Positions 28,503 through 36,743 of a stretch of DNA of 64,000 bases are shown in pieces (positions within the stretch are counted from its first letter, which is position 1; each line of letters starts with the position of its first letter). Made by a program: the position numbers and the translations under genes. The DNA lies in the NCBI GenBank assembly GCA_003222035.1, contig QHUS01000072.1:44778-108777 (forward strand), in the 5' to 3' direction. The notes beneath the pieces were generated by a model. The model was not told the origin of the DNA, made no database searches, and saw nothing but the letters and a program-made list of their open reading frames with translations. Source of the stretch: Gemmatimonadota bacterium (GTDB lineage Bacteria; Gemmatimonadota; Gemmatimonadetes; Gemmatimonadales; GWC2-71-9).

Positions 28503-29461
28503 CCGATTACCGCGAGGCGGACTTCTCCCGGCTGAAGACGGTCCCCATCGCGCAGCGCCCCAACAAAGTCGACCCGTCGCTCCTCGCCTACCCGCACCCC
28601 CCCGGCGACGATCCGCGCTTCAGCGCCTTCCTGGATTCCCTTCCCGATGTCCTGGCCGCGAAAGACCTCCGGGCCGTCATCCGGCAGCTCGCGCAAGCCG
28701 CGGGCCGGCGCGGCGTCGTGGCGATGCTGGGCGGGCACGTCATCAAGGTCGGGCTGGGACCGCTGTTGCGCGAGCTGATGCGACGCGGGGTGATCACCCA
28801 CCTCGCGCTCAACGGGAGCGCCGCCATCCACGATTTCGAGCTCGCCGCGTACGGCGGGACGAGCGAGGACGTCGCGGCGGGTCTCGCCGACGGCACCTTC
28901 GGCATGGCGGAAGAGACCGGGCGCGACATGAACGCCGCCGTCGCCGCGGGCGCGGTTGCCGCGCAGGGGCTGGGCGAGGCCCTCGCCCACGCCCTCAAGG
29001 GACGCTCCAAGCTCGCGGCGCCCGACGTGTCCGTGTTACTGGGCGCGGCCGACTGGGGCATCCCGGTCACGGTGCACGCCGCGCTCGGCGCCGACATCAT
29101 CCACCAGCATCCCACGGCCGATGGCGCGGCGCTCGGCGCCACGAGCCACCGCGATTTCAAGCGGCTCGCCGCATCGCTCCCCACGCTCCACGACGGCGGG
29201 ATCGTGCTGAATCTCGGCAGCGCGGTGGTGATGCCCGAGGTCTTCCTCAAGGCCCTCACCGTCGCGCGCAACCTGAGCGGCGGCAAGCCGACGGGATTCA
29301 TGGCTTGCGACTGTGACATGCAACGGCACTACCGTCCCCGCGTCAACGTCGTCGAGCGACCGACGCTCGCCGGCGGCCGTGGCGTCCAGCTCACGGGCCA
29401 CCACGAGCTCCTGATCCCACTCATCGCGTGGGGGGTGCTGCGCGAGCTCGATGGGCGCTAG
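28499..29461 (+). CDS. Conserved-looking protein of unknown function
   Basis: A 320-residue soluble protein with Rossmann-like alternation: GVVAMLGGHVIKVGLGPLLRELMRRGVITHLALNGSAAIHDFELA, then GIPVTVHAALGADIIHQHPTADGAALG, NLGSAVVMPEVFLKALTVARNL and a C-terminal RGVQLTGHHELLIPLIAW. The repeated Gly-rich turns and His-rich motifs suggest an enzyme, possibly nucleotide-binding, but I cannot name its reaction. ATG 28499 overlaps the previous stop by four bases, so it is coupled to the GT2-DUF3108 gene. The following lipoprotein gene starts 11 bases before its end. Confidence 0.75.
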   Translation: MTDYREADFSRLKTVPIAQRPNKVDPSLLAYPHPPGDDPRFSAFLDSLPDVLAAKDLRAVIRQLAQAAGRRGVVAMLGGHVIKVGLGPLLRELMRRGVITHLALNGSAAIHDFELAAYGGTSEDVAAGLADGTFGMAEETGRDMNAAVAAGAVAAQGLGEALAHALKGRSKLAAPDVSVLLGAADWGIPVTVHAALGADIIHQHPTADGAALGATSHRDFKRLAASLPTLHDGGIVLNLGSAVVMPEVFLKALTVARNLSGGKPTGFMACDCDMQRHYRPRVNVVERPTLAGGRGVQLTGHHELLIPLIAWGVLRELDGR

Positions 29462-29909
29462 CGGGGGTCGCGCCCTGCTCGTCGCGACGGCGCTCGTCGC
29501 CTCGTGCACCACCAGCACGCGGCGCGTTGCCCCCACGAGCCCGACATCGGCCCTCGGGACGCCGGACATGATCCAAGCGGTGGCGCGGCAAGCCCTGCTG
29601 CTCGATGCGAGCGGAGACCACGCCGCCGACACGCTGTACGCCCCGGAGGCGCTGGTCGTCGCGAACGCCCACCTGCGCCTCGCGAGTCCGCGCTTCGCCG
29701 GCGTCGGGTACGGGGGCCGTGTGACCGTGGCGACCGCGAGCGTGACACTGGAGAGCCGCTTCGCGTGGGTGCTGGTAGACTATCGGTGGATAAACGCGGA
29801 GCGCGGCCTGGCGGAAGCCGGCCGCGCTACGTTCATCTGCGAGCAGAAACCGAAGGGCTGGAGGATCGTGCACGTGCACTCCAGCCAGGTGCTGCCCTGG
29901 GACCGCTAG
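29451..29909 (+). CDS. Lipoprotein with SnoaL-like domain
   Basis: A 152-residue protein. The N-terminus GRALLVATALVASC is a lipoprotein signal with cysteine as acylation site. The mature domain (MIQAVARQALLLDASGDHAADTLYAPEALVVANAH, ending KGWRIVHVHSSQVLPW) has the layout of SnoaL-like/nuclear-transport-factor-2-fold domains, with the closing W.I.H.H.S strand. Such domains bind small ligands or act as isomerases; function here is unknown. It overlaps the previous gene by 11 bases and shares a CTAG stop site with the converging small membrane gene. Confidence 0.65.
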   Translation: MGASGGRALLVATALVASCTTSTRRVAPTSPTSALGTPDMIQAVARQALLLDASGDHAADTLYAPEALVVANAHLRLASPRFAGVGYGGRVTVATASVTLESRFAWVLVDYRWINAERGLAEAGRATFICEQKPKGWRIVHVHSSQVLPWDR

Positions 29910-30124
29910 GCGTCGGCGGGGCGGCCTTTGACCATCTCGCGGATCTTCTCCGCCGTGCTCGGGCTGACGATGCGGATCCCGAGATAGATCAGGAAGCCGA
30001 ACGCCGCCCAGACCAGGAGCGTCATCGCCAAGCCGATGACGATGCCGAAGAGACCGAGGACGAGTTTGAGCGCCAGAAACGCCACGACGGCGAACAGCGC
30101 GAACCCGAGAATGCTGCGAAACAT
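29906..30124 (-). CDS. Small two-helix membrane protein
   Basis: A 72-residue protein made of two long hydrophobic segments (SILGFALFAVVAFLALKLVLGLFGIVIGLAMTLLVWAAFGFLIYLGI) and a short polar tail. The start is well supported: GGAGGT (30137-30132) sits eight bases before ATG 30124, a clear Shine-Dalgarno site unlike most genes here. Its stop TAG overlaps the TAG of the convergent lipoprotein gene within one CTAG. No family recognised. Confidence 0.7.
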   Translation of the reverse strand: MFRSILGFALFAVVAFLALKLVLGLFGIVIGLAMTLLVWAAFGFLIYLGIRIVSPSTAEKIREMVKGRPADA

Positions 30125-30202
30125 GGGGTATACCTCCGTGAAACCCCGACGGCGGGGCCCTACGATGCAATCTAGTCGCTGGTTTCAGGAAGGCGCCAGC
30201 CG

Positions 30203-31303
30203 GTGAAAGCGGTGGACGTTGCGATCGTCGGGGGAGGCGCCGTGGGGGCCGCGTGCGCTCGCGCGGTGGCTCTGCGGGGGCTGGAGGTCGCCATCTTCGA
30301 GCCCGGCCCGGACCCCGCCGCCGCCTCACCCGCCTCGGCCGGGATGCTGGCGGCGCAAGTCGAGCCCGGCGCCGAGACGCTCGTCGCCCTCTCGGTGCGC
30401 TCTCGCGATCTCTACGAGCCCCTCGCCCCGGCGCTCCTGGAGACGACGGGGATCGATATCGGCTTCTGGCGCGCAGGCATAGCCGCCGTCGCGTTCGATG
30501 ACCCCGCCGCGGATCGCCTCAAGGACGAGGTCGCCCGGCAACGCCAGGCCGGCCTGCGGTGCGATTGGCTGGAGCCCGACGACATGCGGGAGCGCTGGCC
30601 CGGCGCCGCACCCGACTGCCGGGGCGCACTGTTCGCCCCCGAAGACGGGGCGCTGGATCCGGAAGCGCTGACACGGGCCTGCCTGGCGGATGCACGCCGC
30701 CTCGGCGCGACGCTCCACGCCGAGAAGGTCGACGCCCTCGCGAGCGCGGAGGGCCGGGTGCGCGGGGTCGTGACCGCCCGCGGCACCGCGCCCGCGGAGC
30801 ACGTGCTGCTCGCCGCCGGTGTGTGGTCGCAGCAGATCGGCGGCCTCCCGCGCGCGCTCCCGGTCGAGCCGATGCGGGGTCAGATGGCCGCCACCGCCTG
30901 GCCCCACGACACTGCGCGGGCGATCCTCTACCACGATCACGGATACGTGCTCGCACGCGGTCCCGACGCCGTGCTCGGCAGCACGATGGAGCGTGCCGGA
31001 TTCGATGCGCGCGTCACCAACGAGGGCCTCGCCCAGATCTTTCGCGGCGCGGTACGGCTCCTGCCCGCCCTCGTCACGCAACCGGTGCAGCGGATGTGGG
31101 CCGGGCTCCGCCCCGCCACGCCCGACGGCCTGCCGATCATGGGACGCGACCCGGACACGGAGCGCCTGTGGTACGCCACGGGGCACGGCCGCAACGGTAT
31201 TCTGCACGCGGCGTTGACGGGCGAAATCATGGCTGACCTTCTTACCAGCGGCGTCACCGACGTCGACATCGGTCCGTTCCGGGTAGATAGATTCCAACAG
31301 TAG
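30203..31303 (+). CDS. FAD-dependent oxidoreductase, glycine oxidase (ThiO)-like
   Basis: A 366-residue flavoenzyme of the D-amino-acid-oxidase family. The FAD-binding motif VDVAIVGGGAVGAACARAVALRGLEVAIFE opens the protein, followed by ASPASAGMLAAQVEP as in glycine oxidases. The C-terminal FAD motif is WAGLRPATPDGLPIMGRDP...YATGHGRNGILHA. Glycine oxidases supply dehydroglycine for thiamine synthesis; no thiamine genes are nearby, so another amine substrate is possible. GTG 30203 is the start. Confidence 0.85.
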   Translation: MKAVDVAIVGGGAVGAACARAVALRGLEVAIFEPGPDPAAASPASAGMLAAQVEPGAETLVALSVRSRDLYEPLAPALLETTGIDIGFWRAGIAAVAFDDPAADRLKDEVARQRQAGLRCDWLEPDDMRERWPGAAPDCRGALFAPEDGALDPEALTRACLADARRLGATLHAEKVDALASAEGRVRGVVTARGTAPAEHVLLAAGVWSQQIGGLPRALPVEPMRGQMAATAWPHDTARAILYHDHGYVLARGPDAVLGSTMERAGFDARVTNEGLAQIFRGAVRLLPALVTQPVQRMWAGLRPATPDGLPIMGRDPDTERLWYATGHGRNGILHAALTGEIMADLLTSGVTDVDIGPFRVDRFQQ

Positions 31304-31320
31304 GGCAAGGCATCGTAGTC

Positions 31321-32325
31321 ATGTACCGTACGTGCGCCTTCTGTAACGGCAAGCTCGACGGCGACGGCGGACCCTCAGGGCTCGGCGTCGGACGGCGACT
31401 TGCGTTCGACGAGTGGAAGGGCCGCCTCTGGGTGATCTGCCCGAAGTGCTCCCGCTGGAATCTCGCCCCGCTCGACGACCGGCTGGAGCGCATCGAGGCG
31501 CTGGCCCGCGCGGCCGGCGAGGGCCGCGTCGCCGCAGCCACGGAGCAGGTCGCTCTCATTCGCTGGCAGACCTACGACCTGGTCCGGGTCGGCAAGCCCC
31601 GGCGCCTCGAGTTCGCGACCTGGCGTTACGGCGAGCGGCTGCGTGCGCGGCGCCGCGAGCAGCTCAAGTTCGTGCTGCCGGTCACGGTCGCCGCCGTCGG
31701 GCTCGCGGTCGCCGTAAACGTGGCCGCGGGCGGGTCGGTGGGCGTGTTCGTCTGGAACATGCCCAACATCGCGCGCATGCTGTACACCGGCATGGTCGGC
31801 CGGCGTCGCGTGACGCTGGTCGAACCGCCGATTTGCGAGCGCTGTGGCACGGTGCTGCAGCTCCGGGCGAAGCATGTGGCGTACGCGCGCGTCGTCCGGC
31901 AAACGCAGCAGGACGTCGGGCTCATCCTCAGCTGTCCCAGCTGCCATACCGAAGGGGCGATGCTCGTGGGCCACGAAGCCGAGGCCGCGCTGCGCCAGGG
32001 GCTCACGTACCTGGCGCTCGCCCGCGGCCGCCAGCAACGGGTCGAGGAGGCGGCGCGCCTGGTCGAAAGCGCCGGCGGACCGGACCAACTGATCGCCGAT
32101 GTGGCTCGCCGCGCGCTCACGTTGCGAAGTCTCGCTGGCGAGCGCCGGCTCGCGCTCGAGATGGCCGTCGACGAGCGACTGGAAATCGAAGAGCTCGAGC
32201 GGCAATGGAAGGAAGCCGAAGAAATCGCCGAGATCGCGGACGGCACGCTCAGCTCTGATCCCCTGCTCGACCAAGAACTCAACCGCATCAGGAAACAGTT
32301 GGGTCAAGACGGCGAATCCCAGTAA
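31321..32325 (+). CDS. Zinc-ribbon membrane protein, unknown function
   Basis: A 334-residue protein. An N-terminal zinc ribbon (TCAFCNGKL...ICPKCSRW) is followed by a hydrophobic segment (FVLPVTVAAVGLAVAVNVAAGG) near residue 125. A second zinc-binding cluster comes next (ICERCGTVL...LSCPSCHTEG), then a long acidic helical tail (ERQWKEAEEIAEIADGTLS). The two cysteine pairs on each side of a membrane helix suggest an anchored metal-binding protein, perhaps for protein-protein contact. No family is recognised. It lies upstream of lipA with an 88-base gap containing a palindrome. Confidence 0.7.
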   Translation: MYRTCAFCNGKLDGDGGPSGLGVGRRLAFDEWKGRLWVICPKCSRWNLAPLDDRLERIEALARAAGEGRVAAATEQVALIRWQTYDLVRVGKPRRLEFATWRYGERLRARRREQLKFVLPVTVAAVGLAVAVNVAAGGSVGVFVWNMPNIARMLYTGMVGRRRVTLVEPPICERCGTVLQLRAKHVAYARVVRQTQQDVGLILSCPSCHTEGAMLVGHEAEAALRQGLTYLALARGRQQRVEEAARLVESAGGPDQLIADVARRALTLRSLAGERRLALEMAVDERLEIEELERQWKEAEEIAEIADGTLSSDPLLDQELNRIRKQLGQDGESQ

Positions 32326-32342
32326 CCTGCTGGCCGGGCGAA

Positions 32343-32358
32343 TCAACCGCTCGGTTGA
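32343..32358. promoter_or_regulatory. Palindromic operator candidate upstream of lipA-pdh
   Basis: A perfect inverted repeat, TCAACCG and CGGTTGA with a two-base CT centre, lies 56 bases before the lipA start. TetR-family regulators commonly bind AACCGnnCGGTT sites of this shape. No regulator gene is adjacent in the window, so the link is inference. Confidence 0.4.
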
Positions 32359-32413
32359 AATTTCGATCGCGCGGCTACCAGCCCCCTCATAAACCCGCTA
32401 TTTTGGCCTAGCT

Positions 32414-33361
32414 ATGACCGTCCCCCTCCCCTCCCCTTCCCGTCCCCGTCCGCTGGTTCAGTTGAGTGGCCGCCGTCCTCCTGTCGCGGCGCCTGCAAGC
32501 GAGCGCAAGCCTGCGTGGCTCAAGGTGCCGGCCCCAGGCGGGCCTAACTACCTCGCGCTCAAGCACCTGATGCGAGACTTGCGGCTTCACACGGTATGTG
32601 AGGAAGCCCACTGTCCCAATATCGGGGAGTGCTGGGAGCATCGCGCGGCCACCTTCATGATCCTGGGCGACGTGTGCACCCGCAATTGCGCCTACTGCGC
32701 GGTAGCTCACGGCACGCCCGCTCCCCTCGACACCGACGAGCCGGCCCGCCTGGCCGCCGCCGTGCAGCAGATGGCGCTGCGGCACGTCGTGATCACGAGT
32801 GTGGATCGAGACGACCTGCCGAACGGCGGCGCCGAAATCTTCGCGGCCGCGATCGCGGAAATCCGGCGCCGGACCCCGGAGACGTCGGTCGAGGTTCTGA
32901 TCCCGGATTTCAAGGGCAACGAACGGGCGCTCGGCATCGTGGTCGAGGCACGACCGGACATCCTGAACCACAACCTCGAGACGATCGAGCGTTTGTACCG
33001 GCTGGCGCGACCCGGCGGCCGCTACCAGCGCGCGCTCGAGCTGCTCGGGCGGGCGAAGGCGATGGACTCGAGCATGCTCACCAAGTCGGGGATCATCTGC
33101 GGGCTCGGGGAGGAGTGGGACGAGCTGCTCGGCGCGATGCGGGACCTGCGTGCGCAGCACGTGGACATCCTGACGCTCGGCCAATACCTCCGGCCCTCGA
33201 GCCAGCATCTCCCGATCGCCCGCTACTACACGCCGGACGAGTTCGTGCTGCTGCGCCGGGCTGGCCAGGAGATGGGCTACCGTCACGTGGAAGCCGGCCC
33301 GCTGGTGCGTTCCAGTTATCACGCGTGGGAGCAGGTGGAGCGCGCCACGGCGACCCGCTAA
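32414..33361 (+). CDS. lipA: Lipoyl synthase
   Basis: Radical-SAM enzyme that inserts two sulfurs into protein-bound octanoyl groups. The 315-residue protein has the auxiliary-cluster cysteines C62, C67 and C73 in CEEAHCPNIGEC and the radical-SAM cluster C88, C92 and C95 in CTRNCAYC. The C-terminal serine motif LVRSSYHAWEQ is present. Its first 12 codons are Pro/Ser-rich, made by a C-rich tract. It is the first gene of the lipA-pdhABC-lpd operon; its TAA overlaps the pdhA ATG by one base. It would mature the lipoyl arms of E2 and GcvH. Confidence 0.97.
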   Translation: MTVPLPSPSRPRPLVQLSGRRPPVAAPASERKPAWLKVPAPGGPNYLALKHLMRDLRLHTVCEEAHCPNIGECWEHRAATFMILGDVCTRNCAYCAVAHGTPAPLDTDEPARLAAAVQQMALRHVVITSVDRDDLPNGGAEIFAAAIAEIRRRTPETSVEVLIPDFKGNERALGIVVEARPDILNHNLETIERLYRLARPGGRYQRALELLGRAKAMDSSMLTKSGIICGLGEEWDELLGAMRDLRAQHVDILTLGQYLRPSSQHLPIARYYTPDEFVLLRRAGQEMGYRHVEAGPLVRSSYHAWEQVERATATR

Positions 33362-34364
33362 TGGCCACCGCGACCGCCCAGACCACCGGCAAGCCTCCCC
33401 AGCGCGAGCTGGAGCGTCGCATGTTGCGCCAGATGCTGCTGATCCGGCGGTTCGAGGAGAAGGCGGCGGAGGCCTATGCGCTCGGCAAGATCGGCGGCTT
33501 CTGTCACCTGTACATCGGCCAGGAGGCGGTGGCGGTCGGCTCGCTCGCGGCGCTCCGGGACGACGACTATGTGATCTCCTCGTATCGCGAGCACGGGCAA
33601 GCGCTGGCCCGGGGCATGCCCGCAACGGCGATCATGGCCGAGCTGTTCGGAAAGGCGACCGGGTGCTCGAAGGGAAAGGGCGGCTCGATGCACCTGTTCG
33701 ACGCCGCGAAGCGGTTCATGGGCGGACATGGGATCGTCGGCGGTCACATCCCGCTCGCGGCGGGGCTCGGCTTCGCGATCCGCTATCGCGGGGAAGACGG
33801 CCTCTGCATCTGCTATTTCGGCGAGGCGGCGGTCAACATCGGCGCGTTCCACGAGACGCTGAACATGGCGTCGGTTTACAAGCTGCCGGTCATTTTCTGT
33901 TGCGAGAACAATCGCTACGGCATGGGAACGGCGTTCGAGCGTGTGGCAGCCGTGACGGACGTGGTGGAGCACGCCTGCAGTTACGACATGGCGGCGGAGC
34001 TGGTGAACGGGATGGATGTCCTCGCGGTCTACGAGGCGACCCGGCGGGCCGCGGATCGCGCGCGCAAGACGGGTGGAGGTCACCCGACTCTGCTCGAGGT
34101 TCGCACGTACCGCTTCATGGGGCATTCCATGTCGGACCCCCTGCATGGCGTGTACCGCACCAAGGAAGAGGTCGAGGAGCAGCGCAAACGCGATCCCATC
34201 GCACAGCTGGCCGGCAAGCTCAAGGACGAGGGCGCGCTGAGCGACGCCGGGCTCGACGCGCTCGACGCCGAAGTGCGCGCGGAGGTGGAGGAGGCCGTGC
34301 GTTTCGCCGACCAGAGCCCCGACCCCGAGCCGGCCGAGCTCACGGCCCACGTGCTCGCCGACTG

Positions 34365-34365
<1 letters not shown>
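33361..34365 (+). CDS. pdhA: Pyruvate dehydrogenase E1 component, alpha subunit
   Basis: Thiamine-diphosphate-dependent E1 alpha subunit, 334 residues, starting the oxidation of pyruvate to acetyl-CoA. It has RRFEEKAAEAYALGKIGGFCHLYIGQEAVAVG and YREHGQALARG. The TPP site is CYFGEAAVNIGAFHETLNMASVYKLPVIFCCENN. In most relatives the metal-binding motif reads GDG or GDA; here it is GEA, a conservative change. RYRFMGHSMSDP-type phosphorylation-loop residues are present (TYRFMGHSMSDPLHG). It overlaps lipA and pdhB by one base each. Confidence 0.95.
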
Positions 34366-35348
<983 letters not shown>

Positions 35349-35366
35349 CCTCTCTCCTCAAGCCCC

Positions 35367-36644
35367 GTGGCCACCAACGTCTACATGGAAGCGCTCTCCC
35401 CCACCATGGAGGAGGGACGCGTCGTGAAGTGGCACAAGAAGGACGGCGATCCGGTGAAGACCGGCGAGACGCTGGCGGAGATCGAGACGGACAAGGCGGT
35501 GATGGATCTCGTGGCCCGGGCGGACGGGGTGCTGCGGCAGGTCGCTGCCCCGGAGGGTCAGACGATTCCGGTGGGGAGTGTGGTGGCCGTGATCGCCGCG
35601 CCCGGCGAGGCCGCCGGCGAAACGCCCACCTCCGCAGCGCAGACGAAACCTTCGGGAAGCGGGAAACGGGACACGGGAAACGTGGCGACGGCGCCCGCCC
35701 CGGTGGCTGTTGCCACCCCGCCGGCCGTTGCTCCGGCGGACGCGACGCGGGTAAAGGCTTCCCCTCTTGCCCGGCGGATGGCGAAGGAGGCGGGGGTGGA
35801 CCTGAAGCTCGTGACGGGCTCTGGGCCGGGCGGCCGCGTTGTCAAGAAGGACGTCGAGCGCGCCCCCAACCAAGCCGCGCCCGCGGCGGCAGCCGCGCCG
35901 GCCGCTCCGCTGTCTCCCGTTTCCCGTGTCCCGCTTCCCGAGCGCACCGGAACCGCGTACGAAGACGTCCCCCTCACGCAGATCCGCAAGACCATCGCCA
36001 AGCGGCTCGTCACGTCACTCGGTCCCATCCCCCATTTCTTCCTCACGACCGAAGTGGACATGGAGCGCGCGGCCGAGGCGCGGGAAGCGCTGAACAAGCA
36101 GCTGGGCGATCAGGGCGAGGGGAAGGTTTCGTTCAACGATCTGATCATCAAGGCGACGGCGCTCGCCCTCGCGAGGCACCGCGCGTGCAACGCCTGGTTC
36201 CAGGAAGACCACATCCGTTACTGGAACGAGGTGCACATCGGGATGGCGGTGGCGGTCGAGGATGGGCTCATCACGCCGGTGATCCGCCACGCGGATCGCA
36301 AGTCGCTCACCGAGATCGGCCGCGAGGCACGTGAGCTCGCGGACAAGGCGCGCAACAGGCGCCTGCAGCCGAACGAGTATACCGGCGCGACGTTTTCGAT
36401 CTCGAATCTGGGAATGTTCGACATCGACCAGTTCACCGCGGTGATCAACCCGCCGGAAGCGGGGATCATTGCCATCGGCTCGATCGTTCAGAAGGCGGTG
36501 GTCGTGGATGGGCACCTCGCCCCCGGGCGGCGCATGCGGATCACCATGAGCTGCGACCATCGCGTGATCGACGGCGCCACGGGCGCGGCGTTCCTGCGGA
36601 CCTTGAAACAGATGCTGGAGAACCCACTGGCGATGCTCTTGTGA
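35367..36644 (+). CDS. pdhC: Pyruvate dehydrogenase E2, dihydrolipoamide acetyltransferase
   Basis: Transfers the acetyl group from lipoyl to CoA and forms the core of the complex. The 425-residue protein has one lipoyl domain (residues 1-78, lipoyl lysine K43 in IETDKAVMDL), one E3-binding domain (about 128-165) and a catalytic domain (about 200-425) ending with the active-site DHRVIDGATGAAFL. GTG 35367 is the start. The linkers on both sides of the E3-binding domain are encoded by iterated heptads that are inverted copies of each other (residues about 96-105 and 183-192). That gives unusual Ser/Arg/Pro-rich linkers instead of the common Ala-Pro type alone. Confidence 0.96.
   Translation: MATNVYMEALSPTMEEGRVVKWHKKDGDPVKTGETLAEIETDKAVMDLVARADGVLRQVAAPEGQTIPVGSVVAVIAAPGEAAGETPTSAAQTKPSGSGKRDTGNVATAPAPVAVATPPAVAPADATRVKASPLARRMAKEAGVDLKLVTGSGPGGRVVKKDVERAPNQAAPAAAAAPAAPLSPVSRVPLPERTGTAYEDVPLTQIRKTIAKRLVTSLGPIPHFFLTTEVDMERAAEAREALNKQLGDQGEGKVSFNDLIIKATALALARHRACNAWFQEDHIRYWNEVHIGMAVAVEDGLITPVIRHADRKSLTEIGREARELADKARNRRLQPNEYTGATFSISNLGMFDIDQFTAVINPPEAGIIAIGSIVQKAVVVDGHLAPGRRMRITMSCDHRVIDGATGAAFLRTLKQMLENPLAMLL
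35653..35940. repeat. Inverted pair of iterated 7-mers inside pdhC
   Basis: The left arm (35653-35680) is four CGGGANN heptads. The right arm (35913-35940) is four heptads of the inverse form NNTCCCG. The arms sit 232 bases apart, each in a linker flanking the E3-binding domain. Read as reverse complement, the right units are CGGGAAG, CGGGACA, CGGGAAA and CGGGAGA, the same set of variants as on the left. Same family as the element at 36644. Confidence 0.8.
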
Positions 36645-36731
36645 ACGCGGAACGCGAAAGGCGGAACGCGGAACAGCAGTACGAGCGTCGGGCCGCCTGT
36701 TCCGCGTTCCGCGTTCCGACTTGCGCGTTGG
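36644..36731. repeat. Inverted pair of iterated 7-mers in the pdhC-lpdA gap
   Basis: The 99-base gap between E2 and E3 genes is almost filled by this element. The left side (to 36676) is four heptads of GCGGAAC type. The right side (36697-36731) carries heptads of GCGTTCC type. The perfect pairing is 15 bases, 36662-36676 with 36697-36711. In the mRNA it would form a hairpin between pdhC and lpdA and could dampen read-through or shield 3' ends. Confidence 0.78.
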
Positions 36732-36743
36732 GGAGGGGGGAAA

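Noticed and set aside
32360..32413. A sigma-70 promoter before lipA (TTGAAA, TATTTT)
   Set aside because: The boxes are far from the normal 17-base spacing, so no promoter is claimed.
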